Part shown: piece by piece, positions 1 through 8,658 of the stretch
Position numbering within the stretch: position 1 is the stretch's first letter
How the letters are laid out: each line of letters begins with the position of its first letter
NCBI GenBank assembly: GCA_934385475.1
Contig: CAKRPS010000032.1
Location: forward strand, 1 to 29,235
From: an uncultured Lachnospiraceae bacterium
GTDB taxonomy: Bacteria > Bacillota > Clostridia > Lachnospirales > Lachnospiraceae
Direction: 5' to 3'
Length of the DNA stretch: 29,235 nt
Notes under the pieces: generated by a model
Database searches by the model: none
Told to the model about the DNA's origin: nothing
Seen by the model: the letters and a program-made list of their open reading frames with translations, nothing else
Made by a program: the position numbers and the translations under genes

Positions 1-26
1 ATATATTGTGCTACCTTAACTTTCAT
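1..26 (-). CDS. 5' end of a gene, possibly thiamine-diphosphate-dependent enzyme (partial)
   Basis: Only the first eight codons are inside the window: an ATG at 24-26 followed by codons reading MKVKVAQY. A plausible ribosome binding site (AGGTAG) lies about 5-10 bases upstream, and the gene is 56 bp downstream of the preceding stop in the same direction, so it is probably the next gene of the operon. The start resembles the N-terminus of acetolactate-synthase-like thiamine-diphosphate enzymes (MKV-x-x-YI), which from general knowledge occur near ulosonic-acid-type aldolases in polysaccharide loci. Eight residues cannot establish a family, so the function is a guess and only the existence of a start is moderately supported. 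Confidence 0.4.
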
Positions 27-82
27 CTTTCTACCTGCTTTTTCTTTTTTCTCTTATTCTTTTACCAGATACCGCTCTGGCA

Positions 83-1630
83 TTACATCAAATACTGTAT
101 CAATCCAACCATTGGCAACATTCCAATAAGGCAGGAGATAACAAACCTTGTATAAACGTACTTACGTCTTTCTCCATAACTGACCTGCCCCTCTTCTCCA
201 TTCTTCCTGCCCGGTCGATTGTAAATCAGAAGCATAACCAGTCCAACAACAGCTGCTGCCTTAAAAAGATAGGATATATTATCTAAAGAAATGGATGTCG
301 CATCACTGATTCTTCCCAGATAATAGGATAATCCATAGTCCGTTGCCGCATCTTCTGGCGAGCCAAATGAAAATTCATGCTGTGGCCAGAACATATTATC
401 AATCATATTCAGATTACAGGTCCATTTGTAAATAATCGCCTTATTTAAAACATATCCTGTTGCAAATACACCCTCAAGTAAGAGATTATCCCGCATCCTC
501 TCCGGATGAAACATTATCAGTAATATCAAATATGGCACTACAACAATCACCCACTGGGGATGAAGTTTCACGGTTAGAGTAAAGATACTCATTACCACTG
601 CGCAAAGATAGATAACATTTCGCTTTTCCATCTCTTTCTTATAAAGGAAACAGAAAATCCATACCGCAAACATTCCCACAAATACCAGCGATAAATAGTT
701 TAAAGAAAGAAACGTATACTCGGCAAATCTGTCCTTCGGAAAGAGCGCATCATTCACGATATTCTCTGCAGAAGAAATCAGTTCATTGGAAGCATAACCG
801 GTTGTCTGTTCAATTACCGCCTGTTCTACCTGCTCCCCTGCTGCCTGTGCCTTCTCTATCGCCTGATTTACCATATATCGGTGAGATGCAATTATAAAAT
901 ACAACTTTGGAATGGCAATGCCGCTGATTCCTTCCAAACCATATACCAGAATTCTCCAGATACGCTTTTCCTTCAGAAGCACAAGGGGGATAAACAACCA
1001 CAATGCGAACATTTTCATAGCTATCGCTATTGCAAATGCCAGCACAAATCCCTTATTCTTCTTTTCCAGATAACAGTAGATTCCTAATAAAGTAAATGTC
1101 ACAGATATGATGTCGTAGCCTCCAATGACTACTTCCGTATAAAAGAATATTCCAGATGTCAGATACAGAATTGCCCCCCACTTGGATTCTTCCTTATCCA
1201 AGCCGCAAGACATCCCGATTTTATAAAGCAGATAGGAACTGATTGCAGCAAACACCCATACAATTCCTTTAATATATTCTCTGGTAACAATAAACTGCAT
1301 AAAACTAAGCCCGGTTATTTTCTCCCATATCCAGAGTGGAAAATTATAAAGCATAAAAACAAAATAAAGCAAAAAATCGTATGCTCCACCAGTAACAACT
1401 TGTTCTTCTCCTCCCCGCATACCTGCGTAGGTAGAATAATAAAAAATAGAAAGATGTCCATCCTTAATACAATTCAACAGCCTATATCCACCTGCCGATG
1501 TATGAAGCATATCTGTATATAAATAGAATGCTGCCAATAGCATTCCAATAATAACTGCGACCGCAAACTCCCATTTATGCACCTTAGAGTCATTTACCCA
1601 TTCCTTTGTTTTTCTCTTTTTCTTCATCAT
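83..1630 (-). CDS. Polytopic membrane protein, GT-C / GT87-like glycosyltransferase candidate
   Basis: This 515-residue protein has about twelve hydrophobic segments and a short basic N-terminus (MMKKKRKTK). The stretch around residues 170-225, GGYD followed by a hydrophobic segment, a KK-rich loop and an MKMFALWLF segment, resembles polyprenol-phosphate-dependent GT87/DUF2029 mannosyltransferases, which add sugars on the outer membrane face. A long non-membrane segment at about residues 250-305 (rich in Q, E and A) separates two membrane blocks. The ATG overlaps the stop of the upstream ketoisomerase gene by 4 bp (ATGA), with AAAGGATGA just upstream, so the two genes are translationally coupled. 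A Wzy-type polymerase is an alternative. The family is inferred from topology and weak resemblance; the catalytic residue is not certain. Confidence 0.6.
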   Translation of the reverse strand: MMKKKRKTKEWVNDSKVHKWEFAVAVIIGMLLAAFYLYTDMLHTSAGGYRLLNCIKDGHLSIFYYSTYAGMRGGEEQVVTGGAYDFLLYFVFMLYNFPLWIWEKITGLSFMQFIVTREYIKGIVWVFAAISSYLLYKIGMSCGLDKEESKWGAILYLTSGIFFYTEVVIGGYDIISVTFTLLGIYCYLEKKNKGFVLAFAIAIAMKMFALWLFIPLVLLKEKRIWRILVYGLEGISGIAIPKLYFIIASHRYMVNQAIEKAQAAGEQVEQAVIEQTTGYASNELISSAENIVNDALFPKDRFAEYTFLSLNYLSLVFVGMFAVWIFCFLYKKEMEKRNVIYLCAVVMSIFTLTVKLHPQWVIVVVPYLILLIMFHPERMRDNLLLEGVFATGYVLNKAIIYKWTCNLNMIDNMFWPQHEFSFGSPEDAATDYGLSYYLGRISDATSISLDNISYLFKAAAVVGLVMLLIYNRPGRKNGEEGQVSYGERRKYVYTRFVISCLIGMLPMVGLIQYLM

Positions 1631-2031
1631 TCATCCTTTCGTACACTCTGTAAAAATGCATCGTAATCTCTGATATAATCGCTCTCATCATAATACTCTG
1701 AAGCCAGTACCATCAACACTGCCCCCGGTGTAAAGTCATACATTTCCCGCCACATCCCCGGACCAATTAACAGTCCTCTGGATGGTTGGTCTAACCTTAC
1801 ATCTATCTTTTCTTTTCCATCATCCAAATGAATTGTGCAGGCTCCTGCCACACAAAACAATACCTGATGCAACTTCTTGTGAGCATGTTTTCCTCTTACC
1901 ACACCCTCCAGAGTATCATACATAAAGTAAACTCTTTTGATTGGAAAGGGAATATTCTTGTTTTCTTCCAATGCCACTAATTGTCCACGTGCATCACCAT
2001 GTTCCTGGAAATCCACAAATTCTGGTTTCAT
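1627..2031 (-). CDS. dTDP-sugar 3,4-ketoisomerase, FdtA/QdtA/WxcM-like cupin
   Basis: This 134-residue single-domain cupin has the family's usual length. Visible hallmarks are DARGQL near residues 13-18, FPIKRVYF near 29-36, GVVRGKHAH-x3-H with H49, H51 and H55, a cupin strand CTIHLDDG, and the C-terminal pattern EYYDESDYIRDYDAFL. FdtA and QdtA convert dTDP-4-keto-6-deoxyglucose to the 3-keto isomer, the step that commits to dTDP-Fuc3N or dTDP-Qui3N after a 3-aminotransferase acts. The aminotransferase and RmlA/RmlB are not in the window. The start has the upstream sequence GATGAGGTAATC, and the gene begins 10 bp after the GT8-like gene. Whether the isomer made is galacto or gluco cannot be told from sequence by eye. 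Confidence 0.88.
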   Translation of the reverse strand: MKPEFVDFQEHGDARGQLVALEENKNIPFPIKRVYFMYDTLEGVVRGKHAHKKLHQVLFCVAGACTIHLDDGKEKIDVRLDQPSRGLLIGPGMWREMYDFTPGAVLMVLASEYYDESDYIRDYDAFLQSVRKDE

Positions 2032-2041
2032 GATTACCTCA

Positions 2042-3124
2042 TCATTTCTTCTTTTTACCTAATAACATCAATACTTTACGCAGTAATATACTACCACCGG
2101 TTCCCACAGCAAACAGAACCGTAATGATTCCTATTTGTATGGGTTCCTTTGGAACAATTCCCTCATAAACACACAGTAATAAATAAATTGCTGCAATAGC
2201 ACACAGTAATATATTCCGATAACTGATGTTTTTCTCCAGTTCTGTCTTTTCCTGTTTTACCTTATCATAAAGCTTCCATTGCTCTTCAAAATATTCTTTA
2301 TAATAAGGACTTCCCTGGGCATATTCCCACCATACTACATATCCCGGCATCAGGCTGACCGGATTCCATGGTTTGCCATAATCCTTATAAGAGGAGAAAT
2401 GTAAAATTTTGGCTGTTTTCTGGCATTCCACCATATAATCATATCCCAGTTCCTGGGCATACCGCTCATTCTGGTCAATACAGGAGTCTTTTCCCGGCAC
2501 ATATTGGATATGTCCCCGAAAAAGCATCCCAAAAGTAAATTCCATCTGGGAATATCCCGCCAGCTTCTTAATTTCTTCATCTGCCTTCAGAATGTCCTGC
2601 AATGTAAAATCTTTCCGGATTCTCTGTACGTCATACATGGACAATACAAAGGTTAAGGTTTCGCCACCTATCTTTTGCATAAAATTACGATGATTTTCCG
2701 GCTTATGCTCCGGTCCCGGACAGATAACATAAGCATCTTCAAAGTCCCTGTCATAAATGGAAGCTAAGTCTCCAACTATCACCGTATCAGACTCAATAAC
2801 CATAATCCGATCCACGTCTTCGGGAAGGAGTTCGTGAAACAGCCAGTAACTCGACATCGTTCCGATAGGCCAGTGGTCTTTCTTGTCAATATGAATATAT
2901 TTTCCTGCTTTTTCTTCATCAAAACGAAGAATATGAATCTGATGTCCATATTCTTCGGCTAATTTTTCTTCATGATACATATCCTCTGTTGTCAAATCTT
3001 CCGATACCACATAGAGATGGATTTCTCTATCCTGATTATTCTGAAACAGAGATTTTATTGCCACATAGGCATATTTGAGATTTCTTCTGCCTGTGGTAAT
3101 ATAAATATTCATTCTAGATTTCAT
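2042..3124 (-). CDS. GT8-like glycosyltransferase with C-terminal membrane hairpin
   Basis: The 360-residue product begins with a GT8-type nucleotide-sugar-binding start (NIYITTGRRNLKYAYVAIKSL). It carries the strand RIMVIESDTVIVGDL, in which the metal-binding DXD is read as E111-S112-D113. Near the C-terminus of the catalytic domain, HFSSYKDYGKPW (residues 242-253) matches the HF-x-G-x-x-KPW ending of GT8 enzymes such as LgtC and glycogenin. The last 60 residues form two hydrophobic segments (about 304-320 and 329-349) followed by a KKKK tail, so the enzyme is probably held at the membrane with its active site in the cytoplasm. Its ATG follows the aldolase stop by 5 bp, with GAAAGG upstream. 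Sugar donor and acceptor are unknown. Confidence 0.8.
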   Translation of the reverse strand: MKSRMNIYITTGRRNLKYAYVAIKSLFQNNQDREIHLYVVSEDLTTEDMYHEEKLAEEYGHQIHILRFDEEKAGKYIHIDKKDHWPIGTMSSYWLFHELLPEDVDRIMVIESDTVIVGDLASIYDRDFEDAYVICPGPEHKPENHRNFMQKIGGETLTFVLSMYDVQRIRKDFTLQDILKADEEIKKLAGYSQMEFTFGMLFRGHIQYVPGKDSCIDQNERYAQELGYDYMVECQKTAKILHFSSYKDYGKPWNPVSLMPGYVVWWEYAQGSPYYKEYFEEQWKLYDKVKQEKTELEKNISYRNILLCAIAAIYLLLCVYEGIVPKEPIQIGIITVLFAVGTGGSILLRKVLMLLGKKKK

Positions 3125-3129
3125 GTAAT

Positions 3130-4710
3130 CTACCTTTCCCGGCTATTATACACAGAATCCGTCAGGAAATCAATTTGGAGCTTCTTCCGGATATTTTCTA
3201 CATACCTGCTGTTGCGAATGTTTTCTTCCTGTCCCTTCGTATGCTGATTTACCATATAAGAAGTGACATAATTATCCCCCTGTGCCTTATATCCATCAAA
3301 TCCTGCTACAAAGACACCCGGAACCTCCAGCTGTATCATCAATTTACACAACATGATAACACAGTTATCACAGTTCCCCATCTCATCAAAGGAGAGTCCT
3401 GCATAATTGAGAACCTTTGGCTCTTCACAGATTTCCAAAAGATTGGATGTAATAAGCAGAGTCCCCTGTCCTTTCTTGTCATTAAGTGCCTCATACCTTT
3501 TGGCATTAGAGCAGAATACATAATCCACCGGATACTCTTCCGGTGCGAAATTGGCTGCAAAGACAACTGGTTTTTTCTCCTGTATAAATTGTGTGATTCT
3601 GTCCTTTTCTTCGATAATGCTATGTCCCGGTGCCAGAATCAGCACAGGGCATCCGGCAATTGCCTGCTGTAATTCTTCCCGAATCTCCTGGTCATCCACT
3701 TCATGGTTCTGGAATTTCTGGTATAATTCCTCTGCATACGCTTCATCGTAGGCAGTCTTTTTATTATCCGCTATGCTTCCCAGTATCTGGTTAATCTGTT
3801 TGGCTCTTAAACGTCCTTTTCCTAAGAGGAACTCTGCATAGTTCCTGTGAAGATTAAACTTTGCAGAGAGAGAATACGCCGTACTGTATCCCCAGGGTTC
3901 TATCTGTTTTAAAGGGACAATGTGATCATCAATACCATCCAGAACCGGATTTACATCATATATACCGCCCTGTGTCTTGTTCATATAATCCATAATCAGT
4001 TCCATACACAGATTGCCAGGTGTCCGTCCCATTCCTAACATGGAGCCGTCTATAACGCTCTTTCTTTCGCTTGCTTTCATGGCAATAAAGTCCTGCGCCA
4101 GCGAATAGGAGAGTGCCAGATTTTCGTGCAAATGAAGCCCTATCACAATGGATTTATCCAGATTGTGTTCTATCAGGGAATATATTCTCTGCAGGTCTGA
4201 TTTCATCATAGAGCCAAAAGTATCTACAATGGAAAATGCATAAGGCTGTATTTCATTTACCTTATGCAGCAATTGCAGTATCTGCTCATCGGAATATCCC
4301 ATAATATTAATCGGATTGCAGAATACCTTGTACCCTTTTTCTTTTACCTTGCGCACAAACGCAAGCCCTTCATCAATATCATAATCATGAAAGGTTACAC
4401 GGATGATATCAATCGTCTTCCCATCGTAAGGTTCCAGTTTGTCTATGTCATATTTATTATGCAGTGCCATGGCGGTAAAAAGCGTATTTCCGCGCTTCTT
4501 TGGCAGAATCGGTGCAATCTGTCCACAATTGTTAAACAGGCTCTTGTCCGGATCGTATTCACAGTTGCGCAAAAAACCTACTTCTACATAATCCACCTGG
4601 GAATCTACCAGTTTGCGAATAATACTTTTAATCGTCGGATATCCAAAATCCCAGTCATTAATATATCCACCATCCCGTAATGTACAATCCAACAGCTTGA
4701 TATTGCTCAT
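3130..4710 (-). CDS. HMGL/4-hydroxy-2-oxovalerate-type aldolase fused to a DUF115/GT42-like domain
   Basis: I place the start at the ATG at 4710 (526 residues) because ACAGGAG lies about 8 bases upstream; the longer reading frame has no such site. Residues 1 to about 340 form a DRE-TIM metallolyase: DCTLRDGG at 8-15 (R12, D13), the metal-binding pair H193-x-H195 followed by EN, and GMGRTPGN near 226-233, matching positions of DmpG and HMG-CoA lyase. Such enzymes make or break carbon bonds next to pyruvate or acyl-CoA. Residues about 353-526 form a second domain with ILAPGHS, YVFCSN and AGFDGY, resembling the start, middle and end of DUF115/GT42 (CstII-like) nucleotide-binding folds. Its neighbour is a KdsC-like phosphatase. 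I infer a role in making, and perhaps transferring, a 2-keto-3-deoxy sugar acid; this is unproven. Confidence 0.75.
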   Translation of the reverse strand: MSNIKLLDCTLRDGGYINDWDFGYPTIKSIIRKLVDSQVDYVEVGFLRNCEYDPDKSLFNNCGQIAPILPKKRGNTLFTAMALHNKYDIDKLEPYDGKTIDIIRVTFHDYDIDEGLAFVRKVKEKGYKVFCNPINIMGYSDEQILQLLHKVNEIQPYAFSIVDTFGSMMKSDLQRIYSLIEHNLDKSIVIGLHLHENLALSYSLAQDFIAMKASERKSVIDGSMLGMGRTPGNLCMELIMDYMNKTQGGIYDVNPVLDGIDDHIVPLKQIEPWGYSTAYSLSAKFNLHRNYAEFLLGKGRLRAKQINQILGSIADNKKTAYDEAYAEELYQKFQNHEVDDQEIREELQQAIAGCPVLILAPGHSIIEEKDRITQFIQEKKPVVFAANFAPEEYPVDYVFCSNAKRYEALNDKKGQGTLLITSNLLEICEEPKVLNYAGLSFDEMGNCDNCVIMLCKLMIQLEVPGVFVAGFDGYKAQGDNYVTSYMVNQHTKGQEENIRNSRYVENIRKKLQIDFLTDSVYNSRER

Positions 4711-4730
4711 TTTATCATCTCCTGTCATTG

Positions 4731-5270
4731 TTAGATTCCTATGCCGTATACAGCCTCTACTGCCTGCTCCCATTCCCCTCTCTGTTTCAACAGATAGGTA
4801 ATGATATCCCGAACAGCTCCCTGTCCACCTTTCACCGGTGATACATAATCGCAGATAGCTTTGATTTCTTCACAGGCATCTGCCGGGCAGCCAGCATACC
4901 CTGCTGCCTTCATTCCGGCATAATCATTCAAATCGTCTCCCAGATAACCAATCTCCTCAAAGGAAATATGATTTTCTTTCATAAAGTTATCCAGATACGA
5001 TATCTTATCTTTAATATTCTGTACTAGGTAATCCACTTTCATTTCCTGCATTCTTCGCGTGGTTGCAGCACATTCTCTCCCCGTCAGTACCATTATTTTA
5101 ATACCTGCCTGTCTGGCTGCAAAAAAGCCTGCTGCATCCTTCGTACAGAACTTTTTTAATTCATTTCCATGCTCATCATAGTAGATGCCTGCATCCGTCA
5201 TGGTTCCATCCACATCAATGATAAGATACTTTATGTTTTGAAATTGTTCCTTGCTCATGGTATCACTCAT
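4731..5270 (-). CDS. KdsC-like HAD phosphatase (ulosonate-phosphate phosphatase)
   Basis: The 179-residue protein matches the length and motif order of 3-deoxy-D-manno-octulosonate 8-phosphate phosphatase: nucleophile motif D19-V-D21-G, then TDAGIYYDEHGNELKKF, LTGRE at 62-66, GYLGDDLND around 108-116, and the C-terminal GGQGAVRD loop. These enzymes are cytoplasmic tetramers that remove the phosphate from KDO-8-P or related nonulosonate phosphates before CMP activation. GAGGATGG precedes the ATG at 5270, 14 bp after the upstream stop. The gene sits directly before the aldolase gene, and a CMP-sugar synthetase lies in the same operon, so the substrate is probably a phosphorylated ulosonic acid rather than KDO itself. 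The exact substrate is unknown. Confidence 0.88.
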   Translation of the reverse strand: MSDTMSKEQFQNIKYLIIDVDGTMTDAGIYYDEHGNELKKFCTKDAAGFFAARQAGIKIMVLTGRECAATTRRMQEMKVDYLVQNIKDKISYLDNFMKENHISFEEIGYLGDDLNDYAGMKAAGYAGCPADACEEIKAICDYVSPVKGGQGAVRDIITYLLKQRGEWEQAVEAVYGIGI

Positions 5271-5284
5271 TCTATCGCCATCCT

Positions 5285-6856
5285 CTATTTGCTAGATTGC
5301 TCTATATATTTCTGCCAGAAATCCTCTTTATCATACAGTAAAACCTTATAACCATTTCCCGCATAAACCGGTTCTCCTGCTTCTTTTAGCACTGTGCTTT
5401 CCTTATATTCCTCATATTCTTCCCAGGTAAGAAGAATAAACAGTTGATTTCCTTCCACATTCTTCAATATATCCCTTTGCAGATATCTTCCCGGCATCAG
5501 CCAGTCATATACAGTAAATGGCTCACATCCAGAGATAGCGGCTACCTCCACTTCTCCGTCTGTAAGTTCTGTTATAACATCCGCATTCCAAAACGTAGCA
5601 TATCCATAAGTCAACTGATTTTCCTCCAGAAAATCTGCTACCTTTTTTCTATCCTCATTCTGGTCATTTTGTGCCAGTGTACTTAAAGTATTTGCTCCAA
5701 TCAGACACAGGCATCCCAGTAATAGGATGCAGATACCATACCGAATCCTTTTGTCCTGCTGACCACGCTCTAAATAAATCGCTAAAAGAGCCGGTAACCA
5801 GAAAAGCACTAAAATATAGTATCTCATTGTATAATAATTATCCAAAACCAGGAATACAAAAGTATTAACCAGCAGGCTGCTTACAAACAAGACTGTTACA
5901 AATCTTATCTTGGTGTCTTCCTTTTTCTGCTGCCTGACTATAGTATAGCTGATATAGGCTAAAATGACCACACTTATAATTACAAGCATGTTGCAGATAC
6001 CTGCCACAGACATTACCTTTTCTCCACCAGCGTAACCAAATAACAGGAACCAGTCTCCTATTTTATCAGCCAATAATTCCAGGAAATTCTTTTCCTGGAA
6101 TTCCGCAAACTTGACCCCGCTGTAACTTCCAAAGTAAAACCATTTATGCAGCAGTTTCTCATTAATGCAATAGCCTATTGCTGTAAAAACCATACTACAG
6201 ACAGCCCACATCACTCCATTGATGCTCCGGTAATATACCCAGATTGCTGCAAGAATCAGTGGTAAAGAAAGTATTTGTAAATATCGTATTCCAGACAGTC
6301 CACACAAAAAGGACAGCACTATAATACCTGCCATATTTATCCCGGAACGTTTCTCAAGCAATCGGAGATACATTCCGATGATAAGAAAACATAAAATCAT
6401 ATGTGGCTGATAAGATTGCCCCATATGCACAATGTCAATATACGTATAAGAAAATGGTATAAAAAGAAAAATAGATGATAAATAAACCCACTTGTCAGAT
6501 ATTTTGGTTGGTTTCATGCAAAAACAATACGCCAATAACAGAACAAGATGTAACAGGCATCCCTGTGCTGCCCGTATTACATCCCATGAATGAAACAAAA
6601 AGAACATCGGTATTGCAAACAATTGTGTATACAGAATTCGGATTTCTGTTGAATAATGCCAGTCGCTTACAACAAGCTTGCCTTCTCTCAACATCTCCTT
6701 CGCCAAAATTATCTCTGCCGACCAATCCGAACTAGCTCTGTTATCCGACCACAGAATTGTTGTAATCGCTATCATTCCAATCCAAAGAAGGGATGGCAGT
6801 AAAAACAACCATTCCCTCCTAAACCATTTCCAGTTTATTACTTTTTCCTTTAACAT
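5285..6856 (-). CDS. Polytopic membrane protein, GT-C-like glycosyltransferase candidate
   Basis: The start is set at the ATG at 6854-6856 (523 residues). GGAAGGA lies just upstream, formed by the last codons of the ABC transporter gene; the longer frame would overlap that gene by 62 bp without a better site. About eleven or twelve hydrophobic segments are followed by a soluble C-terminal domain of roughly 120 residues (from about NDQNEDRKKVADFL). The first extracellular-type loop holds acidic residues (SDNRASSDWSAE), as expected for GT-C enzymes of the ArnT/PMT class. Those use a polyprenyl-phosphate sugar on the outer face of the membrane. A polymerase or other membrane glycan protein is possible; no family-defining motif was certain. 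Confidence 0.58.
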   Translation of the reverse strand: MLKEKVINWKWFRREWLFLLPSLLWIGMIAITTILWSDNRASSDWSAEIILAKEMLREGKLVVSDWHYSTEIRILYTQLFAIPMFFLFHSWDVIRAAQGCLLHLVLLLAYCFCMKPTKISDKWVYLSSIFLFIPFSYTYIDIVHMGQSYQPHMILCFLIIGMYLRLLEKRSGINMAGIIVLSFLCGLSGIRYLQILSLPLILAAIWVYYRSINGVMWAVCSMVFTAIGYCINEKLLHKWFYFGSYSGVKFAEFQEKNFLELLADKIGDWFLLFGYAGGEKVMSVAGICNMLVIISVVILAYISYTIVRQQKKEDTKIRFVTVLFVSSLLVNTFVFLVLDNYYTMRYYILVLFWLPALLAIYLERGQQDKRIRYGICILLLGCLCLIGANTLSTLAQNDQNEDRKKVADFLEENQLTYGYATFWNADVITELTDGEVEVAAISGCEPFTVYDWLMPGRYLQRDILKNVEGNQLFILLTWEEYEEYKESTVLKEAGEPVYAGNGYKVLLYDKEDFWQKYIEQSSK

Positions 6857-6860
6857 ATTT

Positions 6861-8654
6861 CTATCCTTCCGGAAATACTTCTTTCTTAGAACGCTCCGTA
6901 GCCTTCCCATCCTTAATCTCATAGATCACATCACAATTACGGATCGTCGAGAGTCTGTGCGCCACAATAATCAGAGTCTTAATGCCCTGCAGCGCATCAA
7001 TGGCTTCCATAACGGCATTCTCCGTATCATTGTCGAGTGCTGACGTCGCTTCATCCAGAATAAGAATATCCGGATTGGAGAATAGTGCCCTTGCTATTGC
7101 CATTCTCTGACGCTGTCCACCGGAGAAGCGTACTCCAAATTCTCCGACAAAAGTATCCAGGCCTTCCGGAAGAGTCTCTACAAAATCTTTGATCTGTGCC
7201 ATCTCCAAGGCCTTCCAGACCTTCTCATCATCAATTTCCTCTTCGCTGTATCCAAAGGCAACATTATTTCGAACGGAATTATCAATCAAATACACGCTCT
7301 GCGGTACATAGCCGACCAGATGATTCCACCTTGTCCCCAACTCCTGTATATTGATTCCATCCATCAGAATCTGCCCTGCCTGTGGCTCCAGAAGTGCCAG
7401 CACCACATCCGACAGTGTTGTCTTACCGGCACCGGACGGTCCGATAAAGGCAACTGCCTGTCCTCTTTTGATGGTAATATTCACGCCATTTAGTACACGA
7501 GCCTCTGCATTCGGATAGGAGAACACAATATTTTTCAGTTCCAGCTTATCCTGGAAATTCACATGCTGCATGTGTTCACTGTCTGTCTTCTCCTGCAGGG
7601 TAAATTCCTTCTCCAGTTCCTTTACCTGACTCAATGTTTCGTATGCCGCTGAAAGTGCAGGCATATTAAACATAATCGAATTCACTGCACTGGAAATTCC
7701 CCCTAGCGAGGGGAGAATACGGAAAGCTGCAATCGCGATCGCTGATAACTGGCTGATCAGTTCCACAGTATCATTTGTTTTGCCATACATAACACCTACG
7801 ATGAGCAACAGGCCGGTAATACAGATTGTCTCAATAATATAGGTTGGGGTTCTCGCCCCCATGTCTACACGAAGTGAAGCATCATTCAGTTTGTCCGTGT
7901 TTTTGCGGAACATACTCACAAAATGCTTCTGCCTGTTCATCACCAGAATCTCTTTGCTTCCCTGAATAGATTCCAGGGAAATCTGCTGAGAATACCAGGA
8001 ATATCGTCTCTGCAATTCCCCATACTTGCGCATGGACTTGCGGAAAATAAACTGAATCAAAACAAAGCAGAGAACTACCAGTGCAACAAGACACAGTGCC
8101 AGAGCCGGTGTCTGCACCAGAATAAAGACTCCGATACAGACAATGGTCAGCCCTTTGGAAATCAAAGAAAACAACTGGCTGACAATCGTGTAAACACTGG
8201 ATACATCGCCACCCATACCCTGTAAGAGTCTTCCGCTGTTGTGGTTGACGAAAAACAGATACCCCTGCTGCATATAAGCTTCAAGCACGCGCACAGAAAG
8301 TTCTTTCTTAATCTTATTTGCGTAGCGGGTTGTTACATAAGAATAAAAGATAAAGTATACATTCTTCACTATGTATACCAGAATGACCACCGTGCAGATC
8401 AGGAAGACCAACCCTTCATTGGTCTCAATGTGAAGAACATCTGTCACTCTGCGCACATACCATCTGTCCCACAGATCATCCGGTTTCAGCATAACCTGCA
8501 TCAATGGAAGAATCACAGACACACCGATCATCTCAAACACTGCTGCCAGAAGAGACAGAATCAGCATCCATACTCCATACCGCTTCTGCTCCGCAGATAA
8601 TATAAAATTTAATTTTCCAAGTGCATCCTTTATCTTGATCAGTCCGGTTTTCAT
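6861..8654 (-). CDS. ABC exporter, PglK/MsbA-like lipid-linked oligosaccharide flippase candidate (copy 2)
   Basis: This 597-residue half-transporter has an N-terminal membrane domain (about residues 25-330) fused to an ATPase. Walker A is GPSGAGKTT starting near 405, the signature is FSGGQRQR near 510 (F in place of the usual L), Walker B is ILILDEA near D534-E535, and the H-loop is at H566. The full length and the export-type fusion fit PglK/WlaB and MsbA, which move lipid-linked glycans or lipids across the membrane as homodimers. AAGGAG lies inside the end of the upstream GT2 gene, 4 bp before this ATG region, so translation is coupled. It is a clear paralogue of the exporter at 21816-23588; the ATP sites look intact in both. 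The substrate is inferred from context. Confidence 0.9.
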   Translation of the reverse strand: MKTGLIKIKDALGKLNFILSAEQKRYGVWMLILSLLAAVFEMIGVSVILPLMQVMLKPDDLWDRWYVRRVTDVLHIETNEGLVFLICTVVILVYIVKNVYFIFYSYVTTRYANKIKKELSVRVLEAYMQQGYLFFVNHNSGRLLQGMGGDVSSVYTIVSQLFSLISKGLTIVCIGVFILVQTPALALCLVALVVLCFVLIQFIFRKSMRKYGELQRRYSWYSQQISLESIQGSKEILVMNRQKHFVSMFRKNTDKLNDASLRVDMGARTPTYIIETICITGLLLIVGVMYGKTNDTVELISQLSAIAIAAFRILPSLGGISSAVNSIMFNMPALSAAYETLSQVKELEKEFTLQEKTDSEHMQHVNFQDKLELKNIVFSYPNAEARVLNGVNITIKRGQAVAFIGPSGAGKTTLSDVVLALLEPQAGQILMDGINIQELGTRWNHLVGYVPQSVYLIDNSVRNNVAFGYSEEEIDDEKVWKALEMAQIKDFVETLPEGLDTFVGEFGVRFSGGQRQRMAIARALFSNPDILILDEATSALDNDTENAVMEAIDALQGIKTLIIVAHRLSTIRNCDVIYEIKDGKATERSKKEVFPEG

Positions 8655-8658
8655 CCGT

